From the NCBI RefSeq assembly GCF_018069625.1, contig NZ_CP072941.1:5456001-5520000 (forward strand): a DNA stretch of 64,000 nucleotides, read 5' to 3'. Numbering within the stretch: the stretch's first letter is position 1; every line of letters begins with the position of its first letter. Under the pieces are notes generated by a model. That model had not been told where the DNA came from, made no database searches, and worked only from the letters and a program-made list of their open reading frames with translations. A program made the translations under genes and the position numbers. Source of the stretch: Streptomyces yatensis (lineage in GTDB: Bacteria; Actinomycetota; Actinomycetes; Streptomycetales; Streptomycetaceae). Of the stretch, positions 8,584-15,929 are shown in pieces.

Positions 8584-8637
8584 GCGGAGGATACGAGATT
8601 CGAACTCGTGAGGGGTTGCCCCCAACACGCTTTCCAA
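8584..8637. other. attL, 54-bp core
   Basis: The sequence is identical over 54 bp to 30780-30833. To its right the tRNA 5' half is absent (CTGTCC follows TTTCCAA), so this is the element-derived end. GTTCAC (8672-8677) and GTGAAC (8709-8714), in inverted orientation, lie just inside and may be integrase arm-type sites. Confidence 0.93.
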
Positions 8638-8857
8638 CTGTCCGCATGGCTGTACGGGGGCGTCTGTGGGCGTTCACGCAGCAGCTCAGACGGGGTACGC
8701 GTACGTTGGTGAACGGTGGTGTACGTCAGCGCACTGGACAAAGACCAGGACAACAGATCTTCGGCTCGGCCGTTCGCCTGTGAGGCGTGTTGAGCGACCT
8801 GACCCCTCGGGGTGTTGCCAACCCCTCAGCGACAGAGCGCGCATCGGGGTGCTCGCG

Positions 8858-8890
8858 TGGGCTGAGACGGAGCGAACCCGTCTCAGCCCA
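8858..8890 (-). terminator. Terminator hairpin of the small zinc-motif gene
   Basis: A perfect 13-bp stem (TGGGCTGAGACGG and its complement) with a 7-nt loop begins 5 bp beyond the stop of the minus-strand gene at 8896-9081. Confidence 0.8.
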
Positions 8891-8895
8891 CATGA

Positions 8896-9081
8896 TCACC
8901 GCTTACGGGCTCGCTTGGCTTCCTCGGCCTTCCGCTTGGCCACCCCCTCTTTCGTCCAGGCGGGAGGGTGGTCCGCGCACCACGTGCGTCCTATCTGCGC
9001 TGGTTGCTTGCAACGACCACGGCGGTACTTCAGCGGAGCCCCGCACTTTGGTTGGTCCCACTTCTTCTTCTGCTGAGCCAC
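8896..9081 (-). CDS. Small basic Cys/His protein, possible zinc finger
   Basis: The 61-residue product starts at GTG 9081 behind a strong GGAGG. It has CGAPL then CKQPAQIGRTWCADHPP (residues 13-39), a Cys-X-Cys-Cys-His arrangement like the short zinc-binding proteins found in phages and AICEs. The C-terminal third is lysine/arginine-rich and probably binds nucleic acid. It is followed by a clear terminator and lies alone near the left end of the element. Specific role unknown. Confidence 0.7.
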   Translation of the reverse strand: MAQQKKKWDQPKCGAPLKYRRGRCKQPAQIGRTWCADHPPAWTKEGVAKRKAEEAKRARKR

Positions 9082-9421
9082 TGTGCCTCCGGCGGGTCGA
9101 GAGCGTTGTCCTGCCAGCCTCGCGACCTCGGAGTTCTGCGGTAGAGCGCATGAATGCGGATAGGTGTGCGCCCGGCGCGTGTGGAACAGCTAGGGGCGCA
9201 AGCGGCAACGGCTTTCAAGACCGGTCGCTCCACAGACCCCGTACTCGCTCCGACCTGCGCATCGTCTCTCTGCCCTGCCGCTGGTGGAACGAACCTGGCC
9301 ACAGGTTGGCCGCGTCCCTCTGGGACTGCTTCACAGGCTCAAGGCCGAGGGGTGATCACATGGCCATCCGCTATGGATCGTCTGGCATGATCACTCCAGG
9401 ACGGGAGGGGGTCGGCACGAC
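9082..9421. other. 340-bp gap without a convincing gene
   Basis: Short frames here overlap each other in several phases without family character. The stretch should hold the divergent promoters of the flanking genes (GTG 9081 leftward, GTG 9422 rightward), but I see no clear -35/-10 pair. Confidence 0.5.
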
Positions 9422-9775
9422 GTGAAGTGGACAGTCACAGCGTTGACGCTGCTGGGAGGGGGCCTGCCTGCAATGGGGCTCTATTTTGCGTGGCGCGACT
9501 TCGGCACCAGGCGTAAGGAACTCCAGGCCAAGCTTGAGCGTGTCGACCAAATTATGTCTGATCCTGCGATTCCAGATGCAGACAAGAGCAGTCGACTTGA
9601 GCAGGAGGCGCCGCCCGAGGGCAGTTGGACCGATGTGCTGTACGGCCGCGAGTACCTGCAGCTACAGCTCCTTAAGCAGACAGTGCCAGACATCAGCAGG
9701 CCAGCAGTTCTGGCCGGACTTGGACTCCTCTGCTCTACAACTGCTGGACTGCTATCCATTTGGGCTGACATGTGA
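9422..9775 (+). CDS. Small membrane protein of unknown function
   Basis: The 117-residue protein starts at GTG 9422 behind a GGGAGGGGG run. It has one hydrophobic helix at about 3-24, a charged helical middle (RRKELQAKLERVDQIM), and a second hydrophobic helix at about 93-115. Base composition is less G+C-rich than the core chromosome, as in the next two genes, which fits recently acquired cargo. I do not recognise the family. Confidence 0.6.
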   Translation: MKWTVTALTLLGGGLPAMGLYFAWRDFGTRRKELQAKLERVDQIMSDPAIPDADKSSRLEQEAPPEGSWTDVLYGREYLQLQLLKQTVPDISRPAVLAGLGLLCSTTAGLLSIWADM

Positions 9776-9936
9776 TCTGTAAGTCCACCAAATCGGCCGA
9801 ATGCGTTCATAGACGACCAAACCAGGATAAAACAGTAGCCCGAAGGCGTGATCAGTCGTTGTTGTTGCGACAGTGGGCAACCATGCGGCACCTACTTGAC
9901 GGTAACTGAAAGCCGAACTAAGGTTCGATGCGCCCG

Positions 9937-9978
9937 GTTCCAAAATTTGGCCCTCTTGTGAGGTAAGATTTTTGGAAC
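9937..9978. promoter_or_regulatory. Inverted repeat upstream of the cargo gene pair
   Basis: GTTCCAAAA at 9937-9945 is exactly repeated in inverse as TTTTGGAAC at 9970-9978, with half-site centres 33 bp apart. It lies 20-60 bp before the ATG at 9998 and could be the operator for the XRE-family protein encoded by the second gene of the pair. Confidence 0.6.
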
Positions 9979-9997
9979 GTTTGATCGGGAGGACTAC

Positions 9998-10660
9998 ATG
10001 GAAGCCGTGTGCCACGTTGGTGACGACGCAGTCCAGCGACTGCACACCCTCGGGCTCGAGCCTGACGACATCTACGTGCCGCTGGGCAGGGCCTCTGCTG
10101 AAGCAAGGCTGTCGACGGAGCTGGACTCGCCCGGCATGGCCGGCTACACGTTCTGGTCCCGCTGCAACCGCTTCTTCCGAGAGCAGATGCAGGATGACGG
10201 CTGGACGTACAGCAACTCACAGCAGATCCTGCGGTGCATCCATCCCTCCGGTCGCTTCGCCATCACGGCTGTGAGTGCTTCGGGGAATGTCGGCGAAGAA
10301 GGGGCCTCCTGGTCTGGGGATATTCGGACTAAGAACCCGAAAGGTCCAGCCGTTGCCAGACTGGTCCAGTGGAACGGAGAACAGTTGGCGCTGTTCCACG
10401 TGCCGGGACAGCGTGTGGAGACCCCCGACATCAACGAGATCCCGACTTGGTTCCTGTTGTACAAGTCGAGCAAAGAAGGACTTGCGTTCGAGCTTTCCAT
10501 GCCCGTGGATATGCACGGCAAGTATGTGGATACCTGGCGCGAACGGATCGTTCTCGATGAGAACCCCTTCCGTGGGCCGGAGTTCGACATCAAGAGGCTT
10601 GATGAAGCCGTGGAAGACGTCACCGTCGACGTCCCGGTGGAGTTCAAGGGAGCAATCTAA
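9998..10660 (+). CDS. Unknown 220-aa protein paired with an XRE-ImmA/IrrE gene
   Basis: The ATG at 9998 follows GGGAGGAC. The protein is soluble, mixed alpha/beta and acidic at its C-terminus (EAVEDVTVDVPVEFKGAI), with a tryptophan-rich middle; no membrane helix and no enzyme motif that I recognise. It ends 27 bp before the start of an HTH-metallopeptidase gene, so both are probably one transcript. In toxin-antitoxin and phage-response loci with XRE-COG2856 proteins, the partner is often the toxin or the protease target. That is a plausible role, not shown. The pair has lower G+C than its surroundings and looks horizontally acquired. Confidence 0.75.
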   Translation: MEAVCHVGDDAVQRLHTLGLEPDDIYVPLGRASAEARLSTELDSPGMAGYTFWSRCNRFFREQMQDDGWTYSNSQQILRCIHPSGRFAITAVSASGNVGEEGASWSGDIRTKNPKGPAVARLVQWNGEQLALFHVPGQRVETPDINEIPTWFLLYKSSKEGLAFELSMPVDMHGKYVDTWRERIVLDENPFRGPEFDIKRLDEAVEDVTVDVPVEFKGAI

Positions 10661-10687
10661 CTCGTCCAAACATTGGAGATGGTAGTC

Positions 10688-11779
10688 ATGTTGACTTCTT
10701 CGCGGCTAATTCTTGCGCGAAAGCGAAGGCGCATGACGCTATCCAGATTGTCTCAAGAGTCCGGCGTTTCGGTACGCAGCCTCACAGCCTTTGAAAATGG
10801 CCACAAGGCACCTTCTCCCGAAACGCTGGACCTTTTGGCGTCAGCATTGGATCTTCCTGTTTCATTCTTCTCCGCTTCCGAAGTCGAAGAAATCGAAATT
10901 GACGCTCTCTCGTTCCGTGCCCTTTCCAAGATGAGCGCCCTCGACAGGGATTCAGCTCGCGCCGCTGGCAGGTTGGCCATCGAGATCAACCAGTGGATGG
11001 AAGAGCGCTTCACCTTGCCGAAGCCAAACGTTCCTACTCTCCCGCACCTAAGTCCCGAAGAAGCTGCTGAGCGGGTGCGTGCCCTATGGGGCCTAGGTGA
11101 GGCACCCATCCCAAATATGGTTCACCTACTAGAGTCTCACGGAGTTAGGGTATTCTCCCTAGCAGCCGACTGCGCCTCGGTAGACGCTTTCTCGCTGCGA
11201 TGGAAAGAGAAGACCCCCTTCATCTACCTGAATCTTGAGAAAAGTGGGGAGCGCGGCCGTTTTGACGCTGCTCACGAGCTTGGCCACCTGGTGTTGCATG
11301 CGCAACACAGAATCCCTCACGGCCCAGAAGCTGAAAATGAAGCACAACAGTTTGCGTCAGCGTTTCTAATGCCACGGTCAGGGATCCTGGCTCAGATGTT
11401 GCATAATGCAGACGCCAAGCGAATCCTGAGCGCTAAGAAAAAGTGGAAAGTTGCTGCGGTCGCACTGGCATATCGACTCAAAGATCTTGGCCTTGTGACC
11501 GATTGGAGATACCGCACGACAGTGAAACATTTGTCGCAAATGGGGTATCGGCGCGGGGAGCCAGACGGAATAATTCGCGAAAGCTCACAGCTCCTCGGAA
11601 AGGTATTCTCGGCCCTCCGGGCAAGCGACTTCCCTACATCAAAAATGGCAGACGACCTAAACATCACTGTCGATGAGCTAAACAGGCATGTCTTTGGCTT
11701 GGTTCCGCTAGTAATTGACGGCGAACAAGAGTCCAGTTATTCGAAAGTTCGCCCGAATCTCCGTTTGGTCAGCGGCTGA
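10688..11779 (+). CDS. XRE-family HTH protein with ImmA/IrrE metallopeptidase domain
   Basis: I place the start at ATG 10688 because GGAG (10675-10678) is correctly spaced for it; the frame is open back to a TTG at 10673. Residues about 5-60 form a Cro/CI helix-turn-helix (RLSQESGVSVRSLTAFENGH). Residues about 130-230 form an ImmA/IrrE (COG2856) zinc protease domain with the HExxH motif HELGH at 196-200 and the downstream acidic segment in EAENEAQQFASAFLMP. The C-terminal ~130 residues are an additional helical region. Such proteins bind DNA and cleave a partner repressor (ImmA of ICEBs1, IrrE/DdrO) or act as antitoxins. Here it may control excision or silence the gene upstream. Confidence 0.88.
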   Translation: MLTSSRLILARKRRRMTLSRLSQESGVSVRSLTAFENGHKAPSPETLDLLASALDLPVSFFSASEVEEIEIDALSFRALSKMSALDRDSARAAGRLAIEINQWMEERFTLPKPNVPTLPHLSPEEAAERVRALWGLGEAPIPNMVHLLESHGVRVFSLAADCASVDAFSLRWKEKTPFIYLNLEKSGERGRFDAAHELGHLVLHAQHRIPHGPEAENEAQQFASAFLMPRSGILAQMLHNADAKRILSAKKKWKVAAVALAYRLKDLGLVTDWRYRTTVKHLSQMGYRRGEPDGIIRESSQLLGKVFSALRASDFPTSKMADDLNITVDELNRHVFGLVPLVIDGEQESSYSKVRPNLRLVSG

Positions 11780-11926
11780 GATATCGAAACCAACGCAGGT
11801 GATTGCCGACCATTTTCTGTTGCATCAGCCCCTCCTAGGCGTGCCCAGTTCTCAACAACGGCGTCTTCACTCGCAGGCATGCGAGGCTAGGTCGTGAGCA
11901 TTCGAACAGGACCGAAGGAGGCCAAC

Positions 11927-12373
11927 ATGCCCGGGGCTAGCCCGCGAGGTACGTATCTGGTGATCGCGGATGCTCTGCGCAAGGAGATCAGGGAGGGACG
12001 AATCACTTCGACGGTGCCCTCTGAAGCGCAGCTCATGGGGGAGCACGGCGTATCGCGGACGACGGTCCGACGGGCCTTGGCGCTGCTCCAGGATGAGGGC
12101 CTTATCCACTCGGTGCCCGGGGCTGGCCGTGCGGTGAACGGAGCGGCCGATCAGCGCCCGCTGATCGAGCGCATGACAGAGCTGATCACGGCAACGCCAC
12201 TCGCCGTCGGGGATCCCTACCCCTCCGAAGCTCGGCTCTGCGAAGACTTCGGGGCATCGAGGACAGCGGTACGCCGGGCTCTGGCGCAGATGGAGGGGCA
12301 AGGGCTGCTCGTGACGGCCCAGGGCAAGGGCCGCACGGTTCGTGCTCTCCCGGCTGCCACCGAGACTTCGTAG
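11927..12373 (+). CDS. Double winged-helix GntR-family regulator
   Basis: The start is ATG 11927, directly behind AAGGAGG; an upstream GTG at 11894 lacks such a site. The 148 residues consist of two consecutive GntR DNA-binding domains and nothing else. Domain 1 (about 7-70) has PSEAQLMGEHGVSRTTVRRA and domain 2 (about 78-145) has PSEARLCEDFGASRTAVRRA. There is no effector domain. Regulators of this sort (KorSA/KorA-like in function) commonly keep Streptomyces plasmid transfer genes silent, so the perfect palindrome at 14341-14361 is a possible target. It is followed after 10 bp by the HD-domain gene. Confidence 0.85.
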   Translation: MPGASPRGTYLVIADALRKEIREGRITSTVPSEAQLMGEHGVSRTTVRRALALLQDEGLIHSVPGAGRAVNGAADQRPLIERMTELITATPLAVGDPYPSEARLCEDFGASRTAVRRALAQMEGQGLLVTAQGKGRTVRALPAATETS

Positions 12374-12383
12374 GCTGGCCAGC

Positions 12384-12950
12384 ATGGCATTGACCGAGCG
12401 GGCATACGCGCTCTCCGAATCGCTGCTGGCCGAACCGCTCCCGCGCCGCTGGGCGCATTCTCTGGGCGTCGCGAAGCGCGCTACTTCCCTACGTCCGATC
12501 CTCGGCCGCGATGCCGACCTCCTGGAGGCCGCCGCGGTTCTCCACGACATCGGGTACTCGCCCTCGATCGCTACCACCGGCTTCCATCCTCTCGACGGTG
12601 CACGGTTTCTGCGGGACCAGGAGGGCGCCGACGAGCGTGTCGTCCGGCTTGTGGCGCACCACTCCTGCGCGCTCCTGGAGGCCGAGGAGCGGGGGCTGCG
12701 CGAGGAGCTGGAGAGGGAGTTCCCGATGGAGCGGCCCGAGCTGGTGGATGCGCTCATCTTCTGCGACATGACAACGACCCCGGACGGTGGCCACACGACG
12801 CCGACCGCGCGGCTCGATGAGATCGTGCAGCGCTACGGGCCGGACACGATCGTCGCCCGATTCATTCAGCGCGCCGCCCCCGAGATCCATGCTGCTGCTG
12901 CGCGGGTCGAGAGCCGAATGGCTGAGGCAGAAGCCGGTCAGCCGAGGTAG
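12384..12950 (+). CDS. HD-domain phosphohydrolase
   Basis: The 188-residue protein (ATG 12384) has the HD signature: RRWAHSLGVAKRA (first His), AAVLHDIGY (HD pair) and LVAHHSC for the distal histidines, plus a later aspartate. Such metal-dependent enzymes hydrolyse nucleotides or phosphodiesters. A short HD protein directly after a GntR regulator is recurrent in actinomycete mobile elements. Its 3' end overlaps the convergent NUDIX gene by 13 bp. Substrate unknown. Confidence 0.85.
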   Translation: MALTERAYALSESLLAEPLPRRWAHSLGVAKRATSLRPILGRDADLLEAAAVLHDIGYSPSIATTGFHPLDGARFLRDQEGADERVVRLVAHHSCALLEAEERGLREELEREFPMERPELVDALIFCDMTTTPDGGHTTPTARLDEIVQRYGPDTIVARFIQRAAPEIHAAAARVESRMAEAEAGQPR

Positions 12951-13411
12951 GGCTCGCTCCGGGAAGCATCCAAGCCGTGCGTGATGCGCAGCCGCATCGA
13001 CGGGTGAATGTCGAGGTCATCGAGGTCCGTTGGGGAGACCCAGCGGACCTCTTTTGATTCGCTGCTCGTCCGGAGCTGCCCGCCGGTGGGGTGAGCTCGG
13101 AAGCAGATCGAGAACTGCTGCCGGACCTCTCCGTCGTCGTACGCCATCACGTGGTTGGGGTCGGTGTAGAGCCCGACGATGTTGTCCACCTCGACGGTGA
13201 TGCCTGTCTCCTCTGCCACCTCTCGGATGACGGTTTCGGAGACAGATTCGCCGATGTCGTGGCCCCCTCCGGGGAGGGCCCACAGGTCGTTATCCGTCTT
13301 GTGAATGAGCAGGAGGCGCCCTGCCTCGTCCTGAACCACAGCGGTGACGGATGGCACGACGGAGTTCGCTTTGGGCCCGTCGGGGTCGTGGTAATAGTCG
13401 ATGCGGCTCAT
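12938..13411 (-). CDS. NUDIX hydrolase
   Basis: The start is ATG 13411, which overlaps the stop of the upstream HTH gene as ATGA, so the two are translationally coupled. The 157-residue protein has a full Nudix box, GHDIGESVSETVIREVAEET plus GI (about residues 50-72), giving the Mg-binding helix for hydrolysis of nucleoside diphosphate-linked compounds. The preceding LWALPGGG is also typical. In an element cargo arm it could clean up altered nucleotides or modify a signalling nucleotide. Confidence 0.88.
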   Translation of the reverse strand: MSRIDYYHDPDGPKANSVVPSVTAVVQDEAGRLLLIHKTDNDLWALPGGGHDIGESVSETVIREVAEETGITVEVDNIVGLYTDPNHVMAYDDGEVRQQFSICFRAHPTGGQLRTSSESKEVRWVSPTDLDDLDIHPSMRLRITHGLDASRSEPYLG

Positions 13412-14178
13412 GCGTGAATGCCTGCACAATCGGTAGGGGACGAAATCGGACGTGCGCCCTCCCAGACGCGTTCGACGCTTTCAGCGTAGGTGTCGAAGAG
13501 CTCGCCCCCTGGGACCCGCTGGAGGTGGAGAACCGGCGCCAGGTACGCACCGACGCCATAGACGTGGCCATTGGCCAGCAGCTCGTTGTCCGTCCGGTAG
13601 ATCGAGTTATAGAGCGTGGTGCTGTGCAGCCGGAACTCCACGCCAGGGAGGCCGAAGAGGGGGCTGTAGTTCAGCAGGGCGTTGCGAATCTTGCTGGCCA
13701 TGGACGGGCCGATGCCCTCGTCATCGCCTCGCGTCGCGACGGCCGCGCTGTCCGGGTCGCCGAGCATGAAGCGGACCGGTACACCGGCGCTGGCTTTCTC
13801 CTTCACGACGCGCAGGAATGCCGAGTCTTCCGTGAGCCAGAAGCCGGAGTACACCAGCACGTCGAAGTGCCGGAGGGCCTGGGAGAAGAGAGTGGGCCAA
13901 AGGCTGTGCGGCACGGCGGATCGGTGCGGGTAGAGCTTGACCAACTCGGCATTGCCCGCAGCCGCGACTTCCGCCATGGTGCGCTCATCGGGCCAGAGGT
14001 AGGACACCTCGTATCTCAGCAGAGACGCCACTGCGTATTGAAAGCGGCGGTAGGGCTTGCGGGTTGGCTCGCTGACCCAGCGCTCCACCGTCTTGGCCGC
14101 GACGCCCAGGCGCTCCGCGACTTCTTCGTAGGTGAATCCGCGCTCCAAGATCGCGCCTCGGAGCCGCTCGTTGGCCAT
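13408..14178 (-). CDS. XRE-type HTH protein with DUF5919 (PLD-like) domain
   Basis: ATG 14178 gives 256 residues: an N-terminal HTH (about 5-40; TYEEVAERLGVAAKTVERWV), then a mixed alpha/beta domain with FDVLVYSGFWLTED, VRFMLGDPDSAA and the terminal histidine/asparagine region TDNELLANGHVYG. I associate this layout with the DUF5919 family, distantly like phospholipase D-fold sensors; a full HxK pair is not visible. It overlaps the NUDIX gene by 4 bp. It reads away from the transfer operon and may regulate from the intergenic palindrome. Confidence 0.75.
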   Translation of the reverse strand: MANERLRGAILERGFTYEEVAERLGVAAKTVERWVSEPTRKPYRRFQYAVASLLRYEVSYLWPDERTMAEVAAAGNAELVKLYPHRSAVPHSLWPTLFSQALRHFDVLVYSGFWLTEDSAFLRVVKEKASAGVPVRFMLGDPDSAAVATRGDDEGIGPSMASKIRNALLNYSPLFGLPGVEFRLHSTTLYNSIYRTDNELLANGHVYGVGAYLAPVLHLQRVPGGELFDTYAESVERVWEGARPISSPTDCAGIHA

Positions 14179-14326
14179 CTCGTCGTCCTCCCGCAGGGCA
14201 GGGACGTCTTGGGACGACTTCGACCCTAGCGAGTCGTCCTGGAGCCGTCCATCAGCGCAGTCGTACGTCTGACGCTGCGCCAGCAATCTGGAGTCACACC
14301 AAAGAGCACTGCCGCTCGGCAGTCGC
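14179..14326. other. Leader of the minus-strand HTH-DUF5919 gene
   Basis: This non-coding interval should contain the leftward promoter of the HTH-DUF5919 gene. I see no clear motif besides the divergent promoter at its right edge. Confidence 0.4.
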
Positions 14327-14361
14327 TTGACGGGTGGAGCGATACATGTGTTACATGTATC
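14327..14361 (+). promoter_or_regulatory. Candidate promoter and operator of the transfer/replication operon
   Basis: TTGACG (14327-14332) and TTACAT (14351-14356) are separated by 18 bp. A perfect palindrome, GATACATGT-GTT-ACATGTATC (14341-14361), covers the spacer and -10, so a bound regulator would block RNA polymerase. The GntR and the HTH-DUF5919 proteins are candidate binders. The symmetry is seen; the function is inferred. Confidence 0.7.
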
Positions 14362-14739
14362 GCAACAGCGTCCGGAGCACCCCGTGACACGGGTTCGAAG
14401 GCAGCGCTCGTGCTTTGAGAACTCCACAGAGTGCCGACCCAGCCACATGCACACGTGTGGTGATGGGTGCAGGTCACCACCCCGACCGCCCATGTCGGGC
14501 CGGGTGACCTGCCCGGCTCCGCTCTTCGAAGCGGTGGCCGGCATCGAGTGATCTGAGACCGCAGAACTTTTACCCGGGGCGTACGAATCCCGGGTTGAGC
14601 ACCAGTGCTCACAGTCCCCGACAACAGCGCTCCAGCGCCGGTTGCCGGGTGGCTGTGGCCACTCGTGAGAGAGGTCAAAACAGATGCGGTCCCCGGTGGC
14701 ACCCGGGGACCGCGTACAGGCACCTGGTTGGAGGAACCT
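14362..14739. other. Long untranslated leader before the small-protein operon
   Basis: This stretch has no convincing gene. It contains several GC-rich inverted repeats and ends in the strong hairpin at 14686-14713. Its length suggests a structured 5' leader of the transfer operon. Confidence 0.45.
14686..14713 (+). promoter_or_regulatory. Leader hairpin just before the first small gene
   Basis: An 11-bp perfect stem (GCGGTCCCCGG and its complement) has a 6-nt loop, with no T-run after it. It ends 17 bp before the GGAGG of the gene at 14740. It could be an attenuator or an mRNA-stabilising hairpin. Confidence 0.55.
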
Positions 14740-14844
14740 GTGATCACCAGCATGACACGCGGCATCCTCGCCGCGAACCCCGGTGACAGTGACCCGGACA
14801 TGGACGAGGCCCTGCGACGCGTCCGGTCGGGGGGCTCCCGATGA
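14740..14844 (+). CDS. Very small protein (34 aa) of the AICE operon
   Basis: The GTG at 14740 sits behind a good GGAGG, and the frame overlaps the next ATG by 4 bp (ATGA). The peptide is hydrophilic and acidic (NPGDSDPDMDEALRRVRSGG). Function unknown; coupling to the next gene is the main support. Confidence 0.6.
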   Translation: MITSMTRGILAANPGDSDPDMDEALRRVRSGGSR

Positions 14845-14969
14845 AGCTCCCTGTCCGGATACCCGGCGCCGTCGTCCAGCTCACCGAGGCCGAGCGGGAG
14901 GAACTGGCCCGCAGGAACGCCGAGCAGAACAAGCGCAGCGAGGACAACGCCCGCGCCAAGCGCGGCTGA
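14841..14969 (+). CDS. Very small charged helical protein (42 aa)
   Basis: The ATG at 14841 overlaps the preceding stop. The peptide begins MKLPVRIPGAVVQLTEAERE and is then almost entirely charged helix (ELARRNAEQNKRSEDNARAK). Small proteins of this pattern are usual at this place in Streptomyces AICEs. No function is known to me. Confidence 0.65.
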   Translation: MKLPVRIPGAVVQLTEAEREELARRNAEQNKRSEDNARAKRG

Positions 14970-14982
14970 AGGGGGCAGCGCC

Positions 14983-15105
14983 ATGAAGCGTAAGAACGCC
15001 TCCCAGACACCGCCCCCGCCGCTGCCGCGCCGCGACCCCGGCGCGACCAACCCGCCGACCCCGAAGCCACAGGGCTTCCAGGTCTTCAAGGGCGGCAAGA
15101 AGTAA
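14983..15105 (+). CDS. Very small proline/lysine-rich protein (40 aa)
   Basis: ATG 14983 follows GAAGGGGGC. The peptide is MKRKNASQTPPPPLPRR, a proline-rich middle and the basic tail FQVFKGGKK. It is likely unstructured and possibly nucleic-acid binding. It is third in the run of tiny genes. Confidence 0.6.
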   Translation: MKRKNASQTPPPPLPRRDPGATNPPTPKPQGFQVFKGGKK

Positions 15106-15176
15106 CGCCCACGCACCCCGCCAGCAGGGCGGCAGCACCCCGCAACTCGGGAACGGCCGCCCTACTGCGGTGCTCC

Positions 15177-15222
15177 GGGGCGGCGGCCTCCGGCCAACGA
15201 CAGCCCGCCGCCCCGGCTTCCC
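15177..15222. repeat. Dispersed AICE hairpin element, copy 1
   Basis: GGGGCGGCGG and CCGCCGCCCC form a 10-bp stem around an 18-nt loop, followed by GGCTTCCC. The same unit recurs at 25444, 25984 and 29047, always between genes of this element. A second hairpin (AGGGCGGC...GCCGCCCT, 15125-15162) lies just before it. Confidence 0.8.
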
Positions 15223-15252
15223 TCTGCCCATCCGAGACTTCGGAGCTTCCCC

Positions 15253-15558
15253 ATGAAGAGCTTCATCGGCCACCACGAGGTGGCCACCGACACCGATTAC
15301 CTTGAACTCGCCCTCGGCACCCCGCTCGAGCTGTGGCTCGGCGAGAAGGGAGAGAGCGCCGAGGAGCGCGCGGCCCGTCTCGACGCGGCCCGCGACATCC
15401 TCGCCGACGACCCCGAGCTGATCGACAGCGTCAGCCGGATCGCCGCCGAGGCCATCGAAGCCCACGCCCCGGTGCTGTTCCACAGCACCGGCCGCCTCCC
15501 GCGCCCGGCCCGCAGCACGGGCCGTACCGCGACCGCGTCGAAGGCGGTGGCAGCGTGA
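15253..15558 (+). CDS. AICE hypothetical protein (101 aa)
   Basis: ATG 15253 follows GGAG at about 8 bp. The protein opens with MKSFIGHHEVATDTDYLELA and has an acidic helical middle (AEERAARLDAARDILADDPE) and a basic tail. It overlaps the next GTG by 4 bp. I do not recognise a family; position and coupling place it in the transfer operon. Confidence 0.7.
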   Translation: MKSFIGHHEVATDTDYLELALGTPLELWLGEKGESAEERAARLDAARDILADDPELIDSVSRIAAEAIEAHAPVLFHSTGRLPRPARSTGRTATASKAVAA

Positions 15559-15929
15559 GCGCGACCACCACCGGAGTCGATCAGTCGCTACTGGAGATGA
15601 TCGCCGCCGACGAACAGACCCTGCTCCGTACCGGCCAGGCGGCCCGGGAACTCCTGGCCCGCCACGCCGACCTTCCGCTGAAGGGGGCGCGCCTGCGGTT
15701 CGACAGCGAGATCCGCCTGAACCCGCACACCGCCGACGGCGTGCGCGCCTGGGCCGAGCGGCTGGGCGCCGAGACCACCACGAACACCAGCGACCCCGGA
15801 TACGGGCCCGTGTTCCGCCACACCGCCGCCGAAGTCACCATCGACGGGACCTTGGTGCGGGTGTGGCATTGCCACATCCTGGATGACGCCGAGACCGCCG
15901 CCTGGCGCGAGAACAGGGGCCGGTCATGA
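15555..15929 (+). CDS. AICE hypothetical protein (124 aa)
   Basis: GTG 15555 overlaps the upstream stop (GTGA), and the stop overlaps the GGDEF gene start (ATGA). The N-terminal half is helical (MIAADEQTLLRTGQAAREL) and the C-terminal half looks like a small beta-rich domain (VTIDGTLVRVWHCHILDD). No known motif. Strict coupling on both sides suggests a stoichiometric role with its neighbours. Confidence 0.72.
   Translation: MSATTTGVDQSLLEMIAADEQTLLRTGQAARELLARHADLPLKGARLRFDSEIRLNPHTADGVRAWAERLGAETTTNTSDPGYGPVFRHTAAEVTIDGTLVRVWHCHILDDAETAAWRENRGRS

Noticed and set aside
12342..12383. Earlier start for the HD-domain gene
   Set aside because: It would run into the GntR gene and adds LSRLPPRLRRLAS-type filler. 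ATG 12384 fits the family start.
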